A stretch of DNA of 64,000 nucleotides from Portulaca oleracea (GCA_029582165.1 CM055870.1:48316513-48380512); one strand, 5' to 3'. Counted from the first letter of the stretch, positions 1 through 12,251 are shown. The notes: generated from the letters alone by a model not told the origin. Program-made: numbers and translations.

Positions 1-438
1 CATATTTTGCATTTCTGCAAACATTTTAATCAAATCCAAGGGGCTGGATGTTAACAATCCATAAGAAAAAGAAACTTGCATACTAAATAACAAAAATATA
101 TTTTAAACAATTAAGGTATAAAACATCCTACACTTTTGATATGTTGCTGCTCCAAAAGCAATCAACTCACTCATCAGTCATCATAAAGCAAAGTTTGACA
201 TGATGTAGAATGTCAGCTTTTAAAAGGAACTAACATAATAAAAAGGGAGGCGCATAAATGATTCCTCAAATGAAATGAGATTTGTAACGTAAACATCTAC
301 ACACGAATCCGTTACAATTTGCAGCCGGTTGTTGAACAAATCGACAAGTTCACACAACTTTGGCTCTATATGTCAAAGTTGTGCAATTCACGGGTAACAT
401 ATAACCATGCCTTTAATATTTAAGTATAAGTAACTTAC
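1..438. other. Intronic or flanking DNA, left edge
   Basis: This stretch lies downstream of the third p24 exon and begins with its splice donor (GT at 437-438 on the minus strand). It should be intron 3 of that gene. I see no further exon here: the transmembrane and cytosolic-tail exon of the p24 protein must lie beyond the left edge. The sequence is AT-rich and has no recognisable repeat. Confidence 0.5.
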
Positions 439-2053
439 TGTAACGGTGACGAGCATCACGAGCTTTCAAATACTTCTGCTCTGCTGTCACAGATTCTAAT
501 GCTTCTCTCAGCTCAGCGATTTTGACATTAATTGGGTCCAAATGCTCTGCATTGCAAATAAGCATGAAATATTATTAAGCAAAGTGTTCACAGAGTTAGT
601 GCTCAAAGTCAAAATAAAAGCAGAATCCATCGATTAAGAAACCCCAACTAACCATCTTTAGCAAGATTGTGCTCATTGGGGATATGGCCAACGTGAATGT
701 AGAAAGAGACAGTCTCAGGCGTTGAATATGGATTGTGGAAACAGAACTTGTACATTCCACTTCGTGGCGCTTTGAACTCAAACTTGTCCCCAGCAGTTCC
801 CTTCAAATTATGTACCACATTACCAGCAGGAGATGTCACCTGTAAATAAAATACCATACTATACATTAGTAACTACTAGAATATGGATTGTCGTCATAGA
901 AGATTAAAGGGCATTTGTTAAGAATTTATGAGGCACTTCAAAGAAGAGATATTTGCCATAATAATTTAGAATCATAAGGTCCTAGACATGAATTCATACA
1001 GAATTCTAGTCACCTTTCAACAAAGGCTCCAAAATTTTCAAAGGAAGCAAGACATCAAACATCTTAGTGCCTACAACCTCATCATAATGAACAAGATCAT
1101 CACAGAAAACAGAATTAACAAAAAAGACGACCATATATGATACATGCACAAAGCCATTATGAAGGGTTTCAAAATTATATAAAGCATGGGAAAATGTTTA
1201 AATGCATATCTCAAAAATACAATTCTGCTTCTTTTACTGTGAGGAAAGGGTGTAAAGTTTGGGAGCAATTGCAAGTCAAAAACTCTCATATTTAGGGGAC
1301 ACACTTAATGGAGTAGGATTTGATATTGTTGGGATATAGTGGAGTGAAAATACATGTTTATTGGAATGCAATTCTAAAGTTCGTATTATTATTGTCCAAT
1401 CTCCCAAAGTACGTATTATTTAAATCCAAAAACCCTTGAACTTATTTTGTCAAAAATACAAGTATATAACTCAGATAGTGATGAAGCAAAGGTGCACTTC
1501 TCGTTTGAAAACCTGACCTGGTCCACAGCCTGCACTCTTTGTGCTTTCTGAGCTTCAGGCCTTTTTAAATCTAAGCTATCCCCCTTTCCATACATTGGAG
1601 ATTCCAATTTCCAATAATATTTTCAGCTTGGGTAAAGGTATTGCATTCATGCAAGATGCAACCAACAAATGTTGCTAAGTGATACATAGAGGAATTATTG
1701 AACACTCATTGAAGACCCCATACATCATGTATGGTTCTCACCCATGATACTCAAACATGCTAAAAAGAGATGGATAAAAGTGTGATCTCTCTTGCAAAAT
1801 ACTTATTACTAAGGGCTTGTCGGTTTGTATGAAGATGCAAAAGCTAACAAAACATGGCCTCTCTTTTGGGATTCACAATTGCAGACCAATACACTCTCAT
1901 AACTCCATTGACGCTCTCAAACTCTCCAAGACTCCATTGAAGCTCTCAAACACATACCCAATACACATGGCACAAAGAAATTGGACCTTACTATTCACTG
2001 CCATAGGGCACACATATTATGACCAGGTTGTCATTTTTCCCATGAAAAATGGA

Positions 2054-2089
<36 letters not shown>

Positions 2090-4429
2090 AAGCTTTGAAA
2101 TTGTACTCCTTCGACTGTTTAGGCTCCCCTGATTAATATCAGGTTCTTATTTGATGAGGCCTCTTCTTCCCTGAAGTTCTCCTCTTTCCTCTTCTCTGTC
2201 TTCGTCCACTCACCCAACTCCGGTAGTCCGGTGAGTATAACCCTGGCCATGTCTGGTCACCACTGCTCAAGTCCGTCCCAAGACAGTGCACAAAGCTAAG
2301 AGCGAGTGTAGCAAAGGGAGGAGGGAGGGTAAGGTACTAAGGTTAGTTGACTTGTCGCAGAAACTTAGTCGTATTTATTGTTTTCCTTTTGTTGTTTTAA
2401 ACTCCGGAATCAAGATGAAAAAAGCCTTCACTTCACTGTGCTTCACACTTCCACGGAAGAGCAAAAAGAGCACATCCACGTCTGGAATGCACCGCGCTCT
2501 GCGATCTGCTGAGCAGAAGTGCTTAGGAATGGGTTCTGCGCATTTTTGCGCTCCGAGAGCGCTTGTTTAAACTAAGGTGCTTCTCAGATAAAAAGTATCA
2601 CATATTCACAGCTTCCTCACAACCAACCCTTTGTGCCAATAAGGGAACCCAAAAAATAGCTTTTCATGACAATGAAATGGAATGAGTAGGCACTGGGTTA
2701 ATCACAATTCATGAACTGAGCTTCTAAGTCCATCCAAACCAAGATGAAAGTGAACATCATGACAAGCCATAGAAGAACAACGGTGATATAATCTTCAGCA
2801 CTGAAGTAGTTAGGTTCTACGCATACTTTACATGAGCAGGACAGTTCCTACTAGATTTCTTCAAGGCTCAAGCCAATGATTAATCATATTATATGGGTTT
2901 TTTTGGTTCCATGAACTGATCGGAGAAAGGAGCAATATAATCCTTTCTCGGCTTCAAATTATACTGAAGAAAAGATATACATATTCACTAAATAATCCCA
3001 TTCATCGGATAACATCGATTAATGCCTTTGAAATCTAGGGTCATAGGGAAACCTCTGTAATTGTTCTGCACTGGTCAAGTTACGTATGTTTGATCCCGCC
3101 ATCCCCAGACAACCTTATGTGTGCGTTATTCTAAGGCTATAATATTCAAGGGAATTTCAGTCATCATCATTACTCATAGTTTTCATCTAAGTATGAGGAC
3201 ATTACGAACTATATCCATATTTATTGTTTTTTGGTAATATGGGTAAGTTGCATAAGCTAGACAATCTTCAGTCAAGGGTTCTACCTAGATTGTCATCAAC
3301 CATATTACTAGAAAGTCCCCTATTCAGGATTTGATCCCACACAGATTTAGAATGAAGTTAGAACCCTAATTTAGGTGGCCAGTCAGCGGCAATCTAAGGA
3401 TAAGAATTACACAAAACTGATGTAAGAATGTCACGGACTATACCCATATATTACCTACGGGAAATCTAAGATATCCCCCTTCCCCGCCTTTTTTTCCCCT
3501 AAAGACAATATTCAACAAAAACGAAGGATTTGGCTAGCAACAAGACTGAACACAACAATGTTTTCCTTTCAAACTAGCTGCTACCCACAATCGGGAAAAG
3601 AGCAGCAAATCTCTCTTAGTCCAGTCAACCACATTGAAACAAGAGTTTTGAATACGAAAAAACACACCAAATCACCAATTCGAACAATTCATTCACCAAT
3701 CCAGCTTCGATCAAACTAGGATGAGAAAATCCACATACCAGCGGTCAAATTAACCAAGTGAAGCAACCAAAAACGGCCACTTCCTCGATAGATTCTAGTC
3801 AACATCATTCAAACAAAGGTTTTGAATACGAAAAACACACCAAATCACCAATTCAAACAATTCACCAGTCCAACTTCAATTGAAATAGGACATGAAAGTC
3901 CACATACCAGCAATCAAATTAATCAAGTCAAGCAACCAAAAACGGCCAGTTTCTCGATGGAATCCAGTCAACCCCATTCAAACAAGGGTTTTGAATACGA
4001 AAAACGCACCAAATCATCAATTCGAACAACTCACCAATCCAACATCAATCGAACTAGAACACCAAATTCCACATACCAGCGATCAATTCAAGTAACCAAA
4101 ACCGGCCAATTTCACGAGAATCAAAGCAGCAAAACCCCCCAAAACCGGATCCTAAAACAAGCGAATCAAATTACAGAAAAAAAGTAGGGCGAAGAACATA
4201 CAGTGAAATCAATGCCAGGGTGATCGGAGCTCCAGAAAATGTCGTGATCCACAACAACGAAGTTTCCAGAAACAGTATCGCCTTCATAAAGAACGTACTC
4301 ATAGACACATTCAACATCATTGACTGTGACGGAAAGAGCAGAGATATTGGGAGTGAAACAGCTCAAAATTAGCCCTAATATCATCCAGATCTGCACCAAC
4401 ATCATCATCTTTCGGTTCTTCATCATCAT
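439..4429 (-). CDS. p24beta3: p24 family protein, beta-3 type (TMED/emp24/GP25L cargo receptor), exons 1-3, 3' end missing
   Basis: Type I membrane protein of ER-Golgi vesicles that helps cargo selection and coat assembly (family knowledge). Three exons can be read: 4202-4429, 653-839 and 439-546, with GT-AG junctions at 4201/840, 652/547 and 438. They join in frame as FT|VTSPAGN and KD|EHLDP. Residues 1-31 are a Met-rich start and hydrophobic signal peptide. The GOLD domain follows, with VNDVECV, YEGDTVSGNF, SDHPGIDF, KFEFKAPRSG and FCFHNPYSTPETVSF. A coiled-coil start (VKIAELREALE, then AEQKYLKARD) lies in exon 3. The two cysteines expected for the GOLD disulphide are present. The start is the first of three consecutive ATGs at 4429. 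The transmembrane segment and tail lie outside the window. Intron 1 is long (3.36 kb) and contains a tandem repeat. The wording matches Arabidopsis p24-beta3 far better than beta2. Confidence 0.93.
2054..2089. repeat. (CT)n microsatellite in p24 intron 1
   Basis: A nearly pure CT dinucleotide run with one TT interruption. It sits inside the first intron of the p24 gene. Confidence 0.9.
3620..4120. repeat. Three-copy tandem repeat of about 170 bp in p24 intron 1
   Basis: The marker GTTTTGAATACG recurs at 3645, 3819 and 3988 (spacing 174 and 169). Each copy continues through matching blocks containing CACCAAATCA, CCACATACCAGC and AACGGCCA. The third copy breaks off near 4120, about 80 bp from the exon 1 donor. 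This length class resembles satellite monomers, but only three copies are present. Confidence 0.85.
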
Positions 4430-4688
4430 CGTCGTCGTCGTCTGTGTGTTCTTCGCCAGAAGTCTAGACTTTTAGAGAGAGAGAGAGAGGAGAGAGAGAG
4501 AGGGAGAGTCGTGTGATGTCGTACTGCTTGGTTCGTCAAGTCGTTTCGTCTCGTCCTGTTGAGGGTTTGATTTGAGTGCTTCCTTGCAGGTGAACGACCG
4601 GGCTTAGTTGATTGATTTTGTTGACGTGGCGGAGAGTAATTGGTTCGAACACGTGATGATTCTAACTTGGAATGTATTAGACTATTAG
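4430..4688 (-). promoter_or_regulatory. p24 5' leader and proximal promoter with GAC/GAT and GA-rich tracts
   Basis: Immediately upstream of the p24 start, read on the minus strand, there is a GAC/GAT trinucleotide run. Further up there is an AG/GA tract, plus-strand 4473-4508 (CT on the coding strand). CT-rich leaders are common in plant housekeeping genes. I see no convincing TATA box. The region ends against the MITE at 4689. Confidence 0.45.
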
Positions 4689-4856
4689 CAATATATATTA
4701 CATACACCCGGATCATGTGCTCCAAATTCTTGTGAATGAACAATCATATGAATCAGAGTGAACAATCATAACAATTAGAGTGAACAACCTAATACATATG
4801 GGTGAACAATTATAGAATTTGGAGCACGTGTTTCGGGAGCACCTAATAAATTGCAA
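4689..4856. mobile_element. Complete 168-bp MITE with four 22-bp GTGAACAA repeats
   Basis: Flanked by the 8-bp direct repeat ACTATTAG (4681-4688 and 4857-4864). If the boundary is shifted by one or two bases, the duplication is 9 bp with one mismatch. The termini are inverted repeats of roughly 42 bp, each containing GTGCTCCAAATTC or a close match. The centre carries GTGAACA or ATGAACA at 4736, 4758, 4780 and 4802, exactly 22 bp apart. It lies 260-430 bp upstream of the p24 start codon. Related pieces occur at 12252, 15271-15787, 35700-35935 and 45312-46105. Confidence 0.8.
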
Positions 4857-5057
4857 ACTATTAGAGCATGATCGTGGATTATCGGTGTTGAGAGTAGAAT
4901 TTTGGTACAATAGGGAATTAAATTTCAAGTAATGAGTTTTGGGGCAACAAGGAATGCAAGTGTTTATTTTTTATTTTTTATTTTTTATTTTTCAACCAAT
5001 TATATTTTGACATGTGGTAGTAGTAAGGCACACTTTTTTAAAAAAAAATTATTTTAA

Positions 5058-6875
5058 GGGAAATTGGATTCTAATAATACGAACTTTTGGCCATATAAGA
5101 CTTAATAATACGAACTTTCGATTAGGTTCTGAATAATACGAACTTTGACCCTCTGTTGCTCCCAGTAACATGACACCGAGTTAGGGTTATGTTGACTCGT
5201 CGGAAAGTCTAGTTGGCGGTTGCGGCGTGTGCCTTTGCTGTTTGACATTGTTAGGTCAGCATTTGTCTTAAAAAAAAAGTCACGTCAGCACCAACTCTCT
5301 TTCTCTCTCCTCTCTCTTTCCTCTCTCTCTCTTTCTCTCTCCTCTCTTTATCCAGATCTTCTTCTTCCACCACCATCGCAGCCACCACCATCGCAGTCAC
5401 CAACAAATCGAATGCATATTTCTTCTTCTTCTTCTCTCTTTATCTCCTCCATATTTCTTCTTCTTCCTCTGTTTCGTCTCGCTTGATTTCTGGAAGATTC
5501 TCAGGCGAAATACAAAGCGCAGAGCCTCAATGACTACGAAATTTGGGAGTTGTTCTTGTTTGTAATCAACGATCTGAAGGTACAATCTCGTGTTCTTCGA
5601 AAGAGTTCGTCTTTTCTTCGGATTGTTTCTGGAAATTTGTTCGTTTGGTTCATTTCTCTTTGTGTTTTTTTTTGTCTGATTTCTTTGTGTAATTGAAAAG
5701 GAGATTGATGAAAGTGGCTTCATTGTTGCCAGGAAACTATTTGCTGAAGAGAAGTTTGATTTGCGGAAGATTTGAGCTTCTGGAGGTTCGTGTTTGAGTA
5801 GTTTTTGAAGGATTTTGTCGATTGATTTCTGGAAATTTGCTCAGCAGTTTTGATGATAACTTGTGGTTGTTGAATTGTTGTTGTCTTTGCAGATAAGGTT
5901 TTTGTCTGTTAATCAATCGATTTCGGAATTTTGGTTGTTGTTCTGAAGAAAAGCGTAGGTGAATTTATGGCGGATTGCGTCGATTTTGACGAAGAACTCG
6001 GATTCTGGAGGTTCGTAATGAGGAGATAGTGTGTTGTTTTTGAATCGTCTTCTCCGCTTCTTCTTGTTCTTCTCCGTCAAGTTTTCTTCTCCGATACTAA
6101 ATCTGGATTTCAAAGCCTCATTTCTTCAATTTCTACTGTTAACAACTTTCCTCTCTCCCTTATCTTCTTCTTCTATCTTCATCTTCTTCCCTGTCAATCG
6201 ATCCATTCCTAAGTTCTTCAATGGCTTCCAGAGAGAAGTACGAATTTAATCAATGGAGTAATGGTGCGAAATTGGTGTTATCCTGGCTTCTTTGTGAATT
6301 TTCGATCTGGGTTTTTGATGTTGTTGTTAATTGATACTTCATGTTTGCTTGCTTTTGCCTGGTTGGGTGGTTTTTTGGGGCTGCGATGGTGGTGGAAGTG
6401 AAGGTAGTCTGGGTTGTGCATTCATTGTATTTCTGGGTTTGATTCATTGTGCTGGAATTGATTGGGGTTGTTTTGCTTTTGTCTTTTGGTTTTTGATTTG
6501 GGTTTCACTTGGGTATTTCTGGGTTTGGGCATGGGGAGAGGAGGAGGAAAAGCCAGGCCATGGCCATGGCTGTCTGGTGGATCGAAGAAGAGGAGGGGAA
6601 GAAAGAGAGAGAGAGAGGAGAGAGAGAGAGAAAGAGAGTTGGTGCTGACGTGGCTTTTTTTTAAGACAAATGCTGACCTAGCAATGTTAAACAGCAAAGG
6701 CACATGCCACAACCGCCAACTAGACTTTCCGACGAGTCAACATAACCCTAGCTCGGTGTCATGTTAATGGGAGCAACATGGGGGTCAAAGTTCGTATTAT
6801 TCAGTACCTAATCGAAAGTTAGTATTATTAAGTCTTATATGGCCAAAAGTTCGTATTATTAGAATCCAATTTCCC
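5058..6875. mobile_element. Complete Mutator-like element (MULE), non-autonomous, possible Pack-MULE
   Basis: The ends are GGGAAATTGG and its complement, inside terminal inverted repeats of about 263 bp (5058-5320 and 6612-6875). The TIRs contain repeated AATACGAACTTT blocks. The element is flanked by a perfect 9-bp target duplication, TTATTTTAA (5049-5057 and 6876-6884), the hallmark of Mutator insertion. No transposase is visible. The interior (5330-6600) looks genic: CT-rich leader-like sequence, intron-like stretches and short open frames, for example one starting with ATGGCTTCCAGAGAG near 6221. This suggests captured gene fragments, though I cannot name the donor. The same TIR family occurs at 48230. 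Confidence 0.88.
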
Positions 6876-6884
6876 TTATTTTAA

Positions 6885-7104
6885 AGTGAAAAAGTAAGAT
6901 TGAATTTCTACTGTTGTAGAATAAATTGAATGAAGTTCCAAAAAGTATGAATGATGGGTGATTTCGAAAGGTGGACTCGCACTCGCACTTACATTCCAAA
7001 AACTTAGATTGCTATTACATTTGAATAAGCTTTGGCAATAATTTGTGTAGAGGTAAATCCACTCGGACAAATTCGGTCTCAAACTTTGGATGAGAAATTT
7101 ATGT
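6885..7104. other. AT-rich intergenic DNA
   Basis: Sequence between the MULE target duplication and the foldback-like repeat. No gene, RNA or repeat is recognised. Confidence 0.5.
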
Positions 7105-7745
7105 GTAAATGCAATAAATTACTGAAAAGTACCATATGTTTTGCAGTATCTATTTTTAGGGGATATATTATTGAAAATTATTTATAGGTACTCTATGTTT
7201 TGTAATACCTATTTTTGGTGACAAATTATATTTTAGATTTATTACAAGATCCCCAAGACTATTAAAACTGCAAAATATCTCTACCTTGATAAAAGTTAGT
7301 CAATTTATAATTCCGTCTTCATTGATATTTGTTTAAAGAATTAGCTTAAATCTCTTTTTCATTAGTTTAATTAATTTTGCTAAGCATGGTGGACCTATAA
7401 TCACAGAAAATATAATATCTAAGGTATAAGTAGTAGATTGTGATAATTAGTATCGTTAAAGTTATTATATTGAGTCAAGAGTTTTTATTTGAACTTGTTT
7501 GCATAAAAACCTCAAAAAATCAAATTATTGCAAGAAGATCCCTGCTTAAGGGCTTAAGGTCATTCTCTATAAATTTTAGACTAAGTTGCAAAGGAAAAAT
7601 CACCTAAAAATAGTTCCCAAAAAAAAAACTGTCACTTAAAAATAGTTTACAAAAAAGATAATGTACTTGAAAATCATTTCTAAAAACATTGTCCCCAAAA
7701 AATAGTTTCTATAAAATAGAAGGTACCTATAAGTCATTAGGCGTA
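7105..7745. repeat. AT-rich foldback-like repeat with inverted subrepeats
   Basis: The left side carries two blocks of the form GTACTCTATGTTTTG then TACCTATTTTTGGTGACA. The right side (7580-7745) carries the inverted equivalents, such as TGTCCCCAAAAAATAG and GAAGGTACCTATAAGT. This gives a loose inverted repeat of about 640 bp, diverged and without a clear target duplication. It is likely an old non-autonomous element. Confidence 0.4.
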
Positions 7746-9039
7746 AATGGGATTAAAGGCCCAGTTCTTTTGTTAGGTTGGTTCTAACTGTGTTAATTTA
7801 TCCTAACTTATCACAACCTAACACAATTTTCCAAAAAAAAAAAAACATTCACTCTAAAAACACAATTCCCCAAAAACACATCCTAACTTATCCTAACTTA
7901 TCCCAACTTATCCAAACCTAACTATCATAACTTGAAAATAATTCATCCAAAGAATAGGGCATTTATTTTGGGTAAAACCGGATGAGACAATTTGAATAAA
8001 GTTAAATTCGGGTTGAAATCGGCTTCGAATAATAGAAAAAGAAAAATTTTATGTTTTAATATTCTGTCGACTCATTCAATACCAAAATTCGGACAAAAAA
8101 ATCTATGTCCAGATTTGATTTTTTTCCGAGCATGGGACGAATCGAATATTCCACACTGGACAAAATTTTATTGGCTCGAATTGAAATAGATTAACATCAA
8201 GAGTGAAGGCTTGAATGTCAGAATATTTTTAGCTTGATCCTTTTTTTTTTTTTTTTCTAAATCCTTTGATTATAAATATCAGTAATTTATGGGGGAAATT
8301 TCTATGTGAGTACTTGTTGACTTCACGTGTATCAAAGAAATTTGGTTTCGAAAAATAACATAAAATATTGGTACTACATGATGAGAGTCAAATGAGAGAT
8401 AACATTTTGGTAGTAGTTATTTATAAAAACAAGTCAAGTGTGCAAAAATATACTTGTCTTTGTTGATCAAGTTTACAAGCACATAAAAATATGAAAATAG
8501 AGTTTTGGAGTTTTGGAGTTTTGGAGTTTTTTTTACCAACTAAAGAAATTTGTGAATTTTAAATTGAGCAAAAATTTTCTAAAAATACCTATAGATGACA
8601 CCACCAATGTAGCAACAAAACCAAACGAAACACCCATCAAATTAATTAAAGGAGAAGGAAAATTGTTAATATGGCTTGTAGGTGGTATTTTAGGAGCTAC
8701 TATTCAAATAGAACAAAAACCAAAACCACTCATCCTCACCACCACCCGCAAGAATGTAGCCCACAATTTTAATTTCTATGGGAATGCAACTTGCAAGAAG
8801 CATCATCATTGCTCTACACTTAGGCCCCTACTTAGTCTACTAAATCGTCACTATATTTTGCTTACTCTTACACTCAAAATCTACTCAAATCTTCCTCTTT
8901 CTCCCCCTAACGACTAAACACACCTCCTCACCACTAATATATTAAACTTCATTCACTCAAAATCAGCCCAAGACATCTATATCCCAACATTCCATTCAAA
9001 CACTAAAAAGAACCCCATTTAAATAGAAGAAATGAGTTA
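7746..9039. other. AT-rich intergenic DNA
   Basis: Contains a small cluster of TCCTAACTTA-type repeats at 7795-7925. Otherwise it is AT-rich with poly-A and poly-T tracts. The open frame at 8513-8917 has low-complexity composition and no recognisable domain, so I do not call a gene. Confidence 0.4.
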
Positions 9040-9830
9040 AAAATGAGGTTTTTGTTCTTAACCATCCAATGAATCTCTTCCATCCACTCAAGTCACTCTT
9101 GAAGAATCTCAGGCTGCTCTGAGGACCTCACCACATTCTACTACGAGGACCTCCAACGTCAGCGCAAGTATTTTGTTTGAAAGATCGTCAAAATTAATTT
9201 AGGGAAGTATCACTCAAATTTCCTTTTCAGATTCTAAAAGAAAAGGAAGGAAATCGCAACAACTTGCAAATATTGTGGAAGATTGAAGATCCTCCAAAGA
9301 AGGAAACAAGCTTTGGAGAAGGAAAGAAGTCGTTGCTGATGAGAAGCTCTCAAGACTATATATTCTGTCAACCTCTTCCACGTAAAACCAAGATTTTCAA
9401 GGAAGAAAATCAGAGTAGGAACTTTGGGTAGAAAGTTCTGAGTTGTAAGAATATTGGAGTGATAATATTCTGAGTTGTAGCCACTATATTGAGTGGTGAG
9501 TTTTTGTAGCCAGTGAGTGTTCTGGTGAGGACCTCTAAGGTCGTGTGTTTGAAGTGAGAAAGTGTTCTCGCTTCAAGGTTGTTTCCCCCTTTTGTAATCG
9601 CCTCTTCTGTGAGGCCTCAAGTGCAGAAGACATTTGTGAAGTCCTGTGCCTCCGTAAGCCTGTTGAGGACCTCACGATCCTCAATAGATTCGAGTTGTAA
9701 CCTCCTTCTGTTTTAGCACTTTATATTCAATCAATAAAGAAGTATTATTCAGTTTATAAACGTGCTACTAACCAATTTGTGTTGATTAAGTGCAGAATTT
9801 ATAATACAACCCTATTCACCCCCCCTCTAG
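9040..9830 (+). mobile_element. Degenerate LTR-like relic (probably Ty1/copia)
   Basis: The segment ends with a polyadenylation-like AATAAA (9738-9743), then AATACAACCCTATTCACC and a C-rich run before CTCTAGGGTT. Endings of this style are seen at copia LTR/leader junctions. Repeated GAGGACCTC blocks occur inside. No primer-binding site, coding sequence or second LTR was found, so the assignment is tentative. Confidence 0.35.
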
Positions 9831-11404
9831 GGTTATTTCAACTCTCAAAGGTATTTTTTTAATCAAAAGTTTCAGCCTTCATGTTAGATTACACAAACAA
9901 GAACAAGAGTTGCTCTAAAAACCGGTAAATGGCTAAAAACGATTTAAAATGTCACCCTTTTTCTCTAAATAAGAATTTTATGTTTCACTCTTGTTTTAGG
10001 TCTTAAAATGGTCTTAAAAACTTGAAAAAAAAATTTCATTAAAAGCCTCATGAGATTCAGCCACCCTGGATGTTCATAAGATGAGTTTTTTCTTGCTTAA
10101 ACAACCAAATTTTCGGGTTTTTCGAACTCAAAATAACAACACGATAAAATCATATTTTGGAAAAAATTTCAACATGAAAGTTTTAGGTTTAGATTTATAG
10201 AAACCCACTGAAAAATTCATTTTGCAAAAACATATAAGGGTCGTGAGTTATAGAGCAAAAACATTCCAGATTCGCGTATATTCTGACATAGGTTTGGATT
10301 TTATAGAAACTATATTAATCTGTAGCTCTTGAAAATAAAATAAAAATATGGGGTTAAACTAGATTCACAAACGGAATTTTTTCCAAGTGGAATGAACTTC
10401 AAATCTTTTGTATAGAGGGAGAACGAAAATAAACAAAACCAGGTAAAAAACTGACTTTTCTGCCTCAAAACGATTTTTGCCTCAAATCTGGAAATGAAAA
10501 ATTTAGAGCTGAGTTCTTCATGTTTCAGCGAGAAAACCACTAGCAAAAGAGTTATAAGATCAAAGAGTTAATTATTTTGTTAAAAGTAGCTTTATTTGAA
10601 ATTAAAAGTAAGTTGTCTTTTAATTACACCTTTGCTAGAACCCAAGCAAGAGCTAGAATAATTTCTTTAAAAATTCCAACAGCCAAAAATAAGTTAAAAG
10701 TAACTAAAATGAAAAGCTAATGAATGCTTTTTATCTAGGATTATGGTTCTAATTATAGTTAAATACACTAATTTTCAAGATACCCAAAAACACCGAAGTA
10801 AAGGTATAGAGATCTAGATTTTTCAGCTCCAAATGGATGTGTGCTAAGTGCCTAAGAGAGGGCCATAAGGGCTGAAAATCGTTCTATTTATGCAAAATTT
10901 TATTTAGTTAATTATTTACATTTGATGAGATTTATGTTTTATGTATTCATGATGTATGTGAAGTATGATATCACAAGTTGATGATACTAACTTTTGCTAC
11001 CATGTCCATGATAAAGAACTTTATGAAATCAAGTCATATTATCCCATATTTTATGTAATAATATTGATGTTACCATGGTTATATGGCAGAGAGATATATA
11101 ATTTTAAGTTTATGATGCTACTTATAATGGTGTTTTATGATCCTTAAAGTTTAAGTTTAGGATGCTACTTCATGATGTCACCTCAAGATGTTAAATTGTT
11201 GTGACAAGTCCTATGGAGATGCTCTTGGTTCTAACTAACGATTAAAGTTATAATACATGTTCTATGTGCTCATTGCATCATCTAGCATTTCATGCATTCA
11301 TGGCATGTAGTAAGATGATCTTGAATCATCTTTAGTAAGTCCCCTTGGGTATATGGTTTTTTTAAGTCCTATCGGGCAAGAGTGATGGTATATAAGGCAC
11401 ACAC
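9831..11404. other. Intergenic DNA, probably transposon-derived
   Basis: AT-rich, with repeated TTTATG-type words towards the right end. No domain, RNA gene or paired terminal repeat is recognised. Confidence 0.4.
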
Positions 11405-11594
11405 ATTTTATGGTCCTTCTATGATTCTTTTAAGGTCCTTTTATGATCTCTCTATGGATCTTTTATGATCCCTTTTATGGTCCTTTTATGATCTTTCTAT
11501 GGTGCTTCTATGATCCTTCTACGGTTCCTCCATGATCTTTTTATGGTTCTTATATGGTCCTTCTATGGTTCTTTTATGGACCTTCTATGGTTCT
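11405..11594. repeat. Minisatellite of TATGGTCCTTC variants
   Basis: About 15 imperfect copies of an 11-13 bp unit (TATGGTCCTTC, TATGATCCTTT and similar) run directly up to the start of the copia LTR. Confidence 0.75.
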
Positions 11595-11827
11595 TGTTGG
11601 CGGATAAAACATCAGTTTTTAGTCTTAGATGTTAGTTAAGTTAGTTAGGAGTCTTTATTTGTTTGTTATTTTCTGTTTCCTCTTTCTCTTCTTGATTTCC
11701 CTCTATATAAGGGGTATCATGTACACATTTGTTTTCAGCAAGTTGCATTGTAAATATTGCATCAATACAAAAGTCCTTTTCTGCTGTCAACAATGAGAAT
11801 TTCATAGAGGAGATGAGAGATTTGACA
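11595..11827 (+). mobile_element. Ty1/copia 5' LTR with primer-binding site
   Basis: The LTR starts TGTTGGCGG and ends GACA, 233 bp. A TATA-like CTATATAAGG lies at 11702-11711. It is followed directly by TGGTATCAGAGCC (11828-11840), the complement of the initiator-Met tRNA 3' end used as primer. No matching 3' LTR is present in the window, so the element is truncated. Confidence 0.8.
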
Positions 11828-11971
11828 TGGTATCAGAGCCTTCCTAATTTTCAGCTTGTTCAAGATCTCTGGTGGTATTCTTTTCATTCTTCTCTTTGCT
11901 TCTCCTTCTGTTTCTCTTGTCTGGAATCTTGTTTCTCTTCTTTCATTTTCTTTGTTTATCTCTCTTCTGTC

Positions 11972-12241
11972 ATGGGTGAAGAGAAAGCCATAGTCCCAAC
12001 CACAATAGGTCCTGATCACCCTTTGTACCTTCATCATTCAGATAATCCCAGTCTTAGTTTAACTAATGAGCCTTTAACTGGTTTGAACTATGGGCAATGG
12101 AGTAGGTCATGTGAAGTTTCTCTAAGAGCCAGGAACAAATTAACCTTCATTGAAGGGAAAATAGAAAAACCTGCTGCTAATTCTCCCCTTTTACCTTTTT
12201 GGGAGAGATGTAACAGTATGGTTTATCAATTTCTTCTGTAA
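11972..12241 (+). pseudogene. Ty1/copia gag fragment (N-terminal domain)
   Basis: Encodes the start of a copia Gag polyprotein, the particle protein of the retrotransposon. It begins MGEEKA, 144 bp after the end of the LTR. It contains HPLYLHHSDNPSLSLTNEPL and GLNYGQWSRS, then KLTFIEGKIEKP and PFWERCNSMV. This is the typical order of the copia-like N-terminal domain and the start of the UBN2-type region. A stop at 12239-12241 ends it after 89 residues, against 250 or more in intact elements. A different repeat begins at 12252, so the rest of the element is gone or displaced. Confidence 0.8.
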
Positions 12242-12251
12242 CCCCTTATCA

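Noticed and set aside
1380..1440. Another MULE TIR of the GGGAAATTGG family
   Set aside because: Only a few GTATTATT words are shared and no paired end or duplication was found.
1817..2570. Two frames of about 93 codons in p24 intron 1
   Set aside because: Located inside a well-supported intron, on the opposite strand, and include a CT microsatellite and no known domain.
5220..6767. Several CT/GA-rich open frames inside the first MULE
   Set aside because: They are produced by the TIRs and purine/pyrimidine tracts. Only the general genic look of the interior is retained.
8513..8917. 134-codon open frame on the plus strand
   Set aside because: Low-complexity, AT-rich composition, no domain, and no splice or promoter context.
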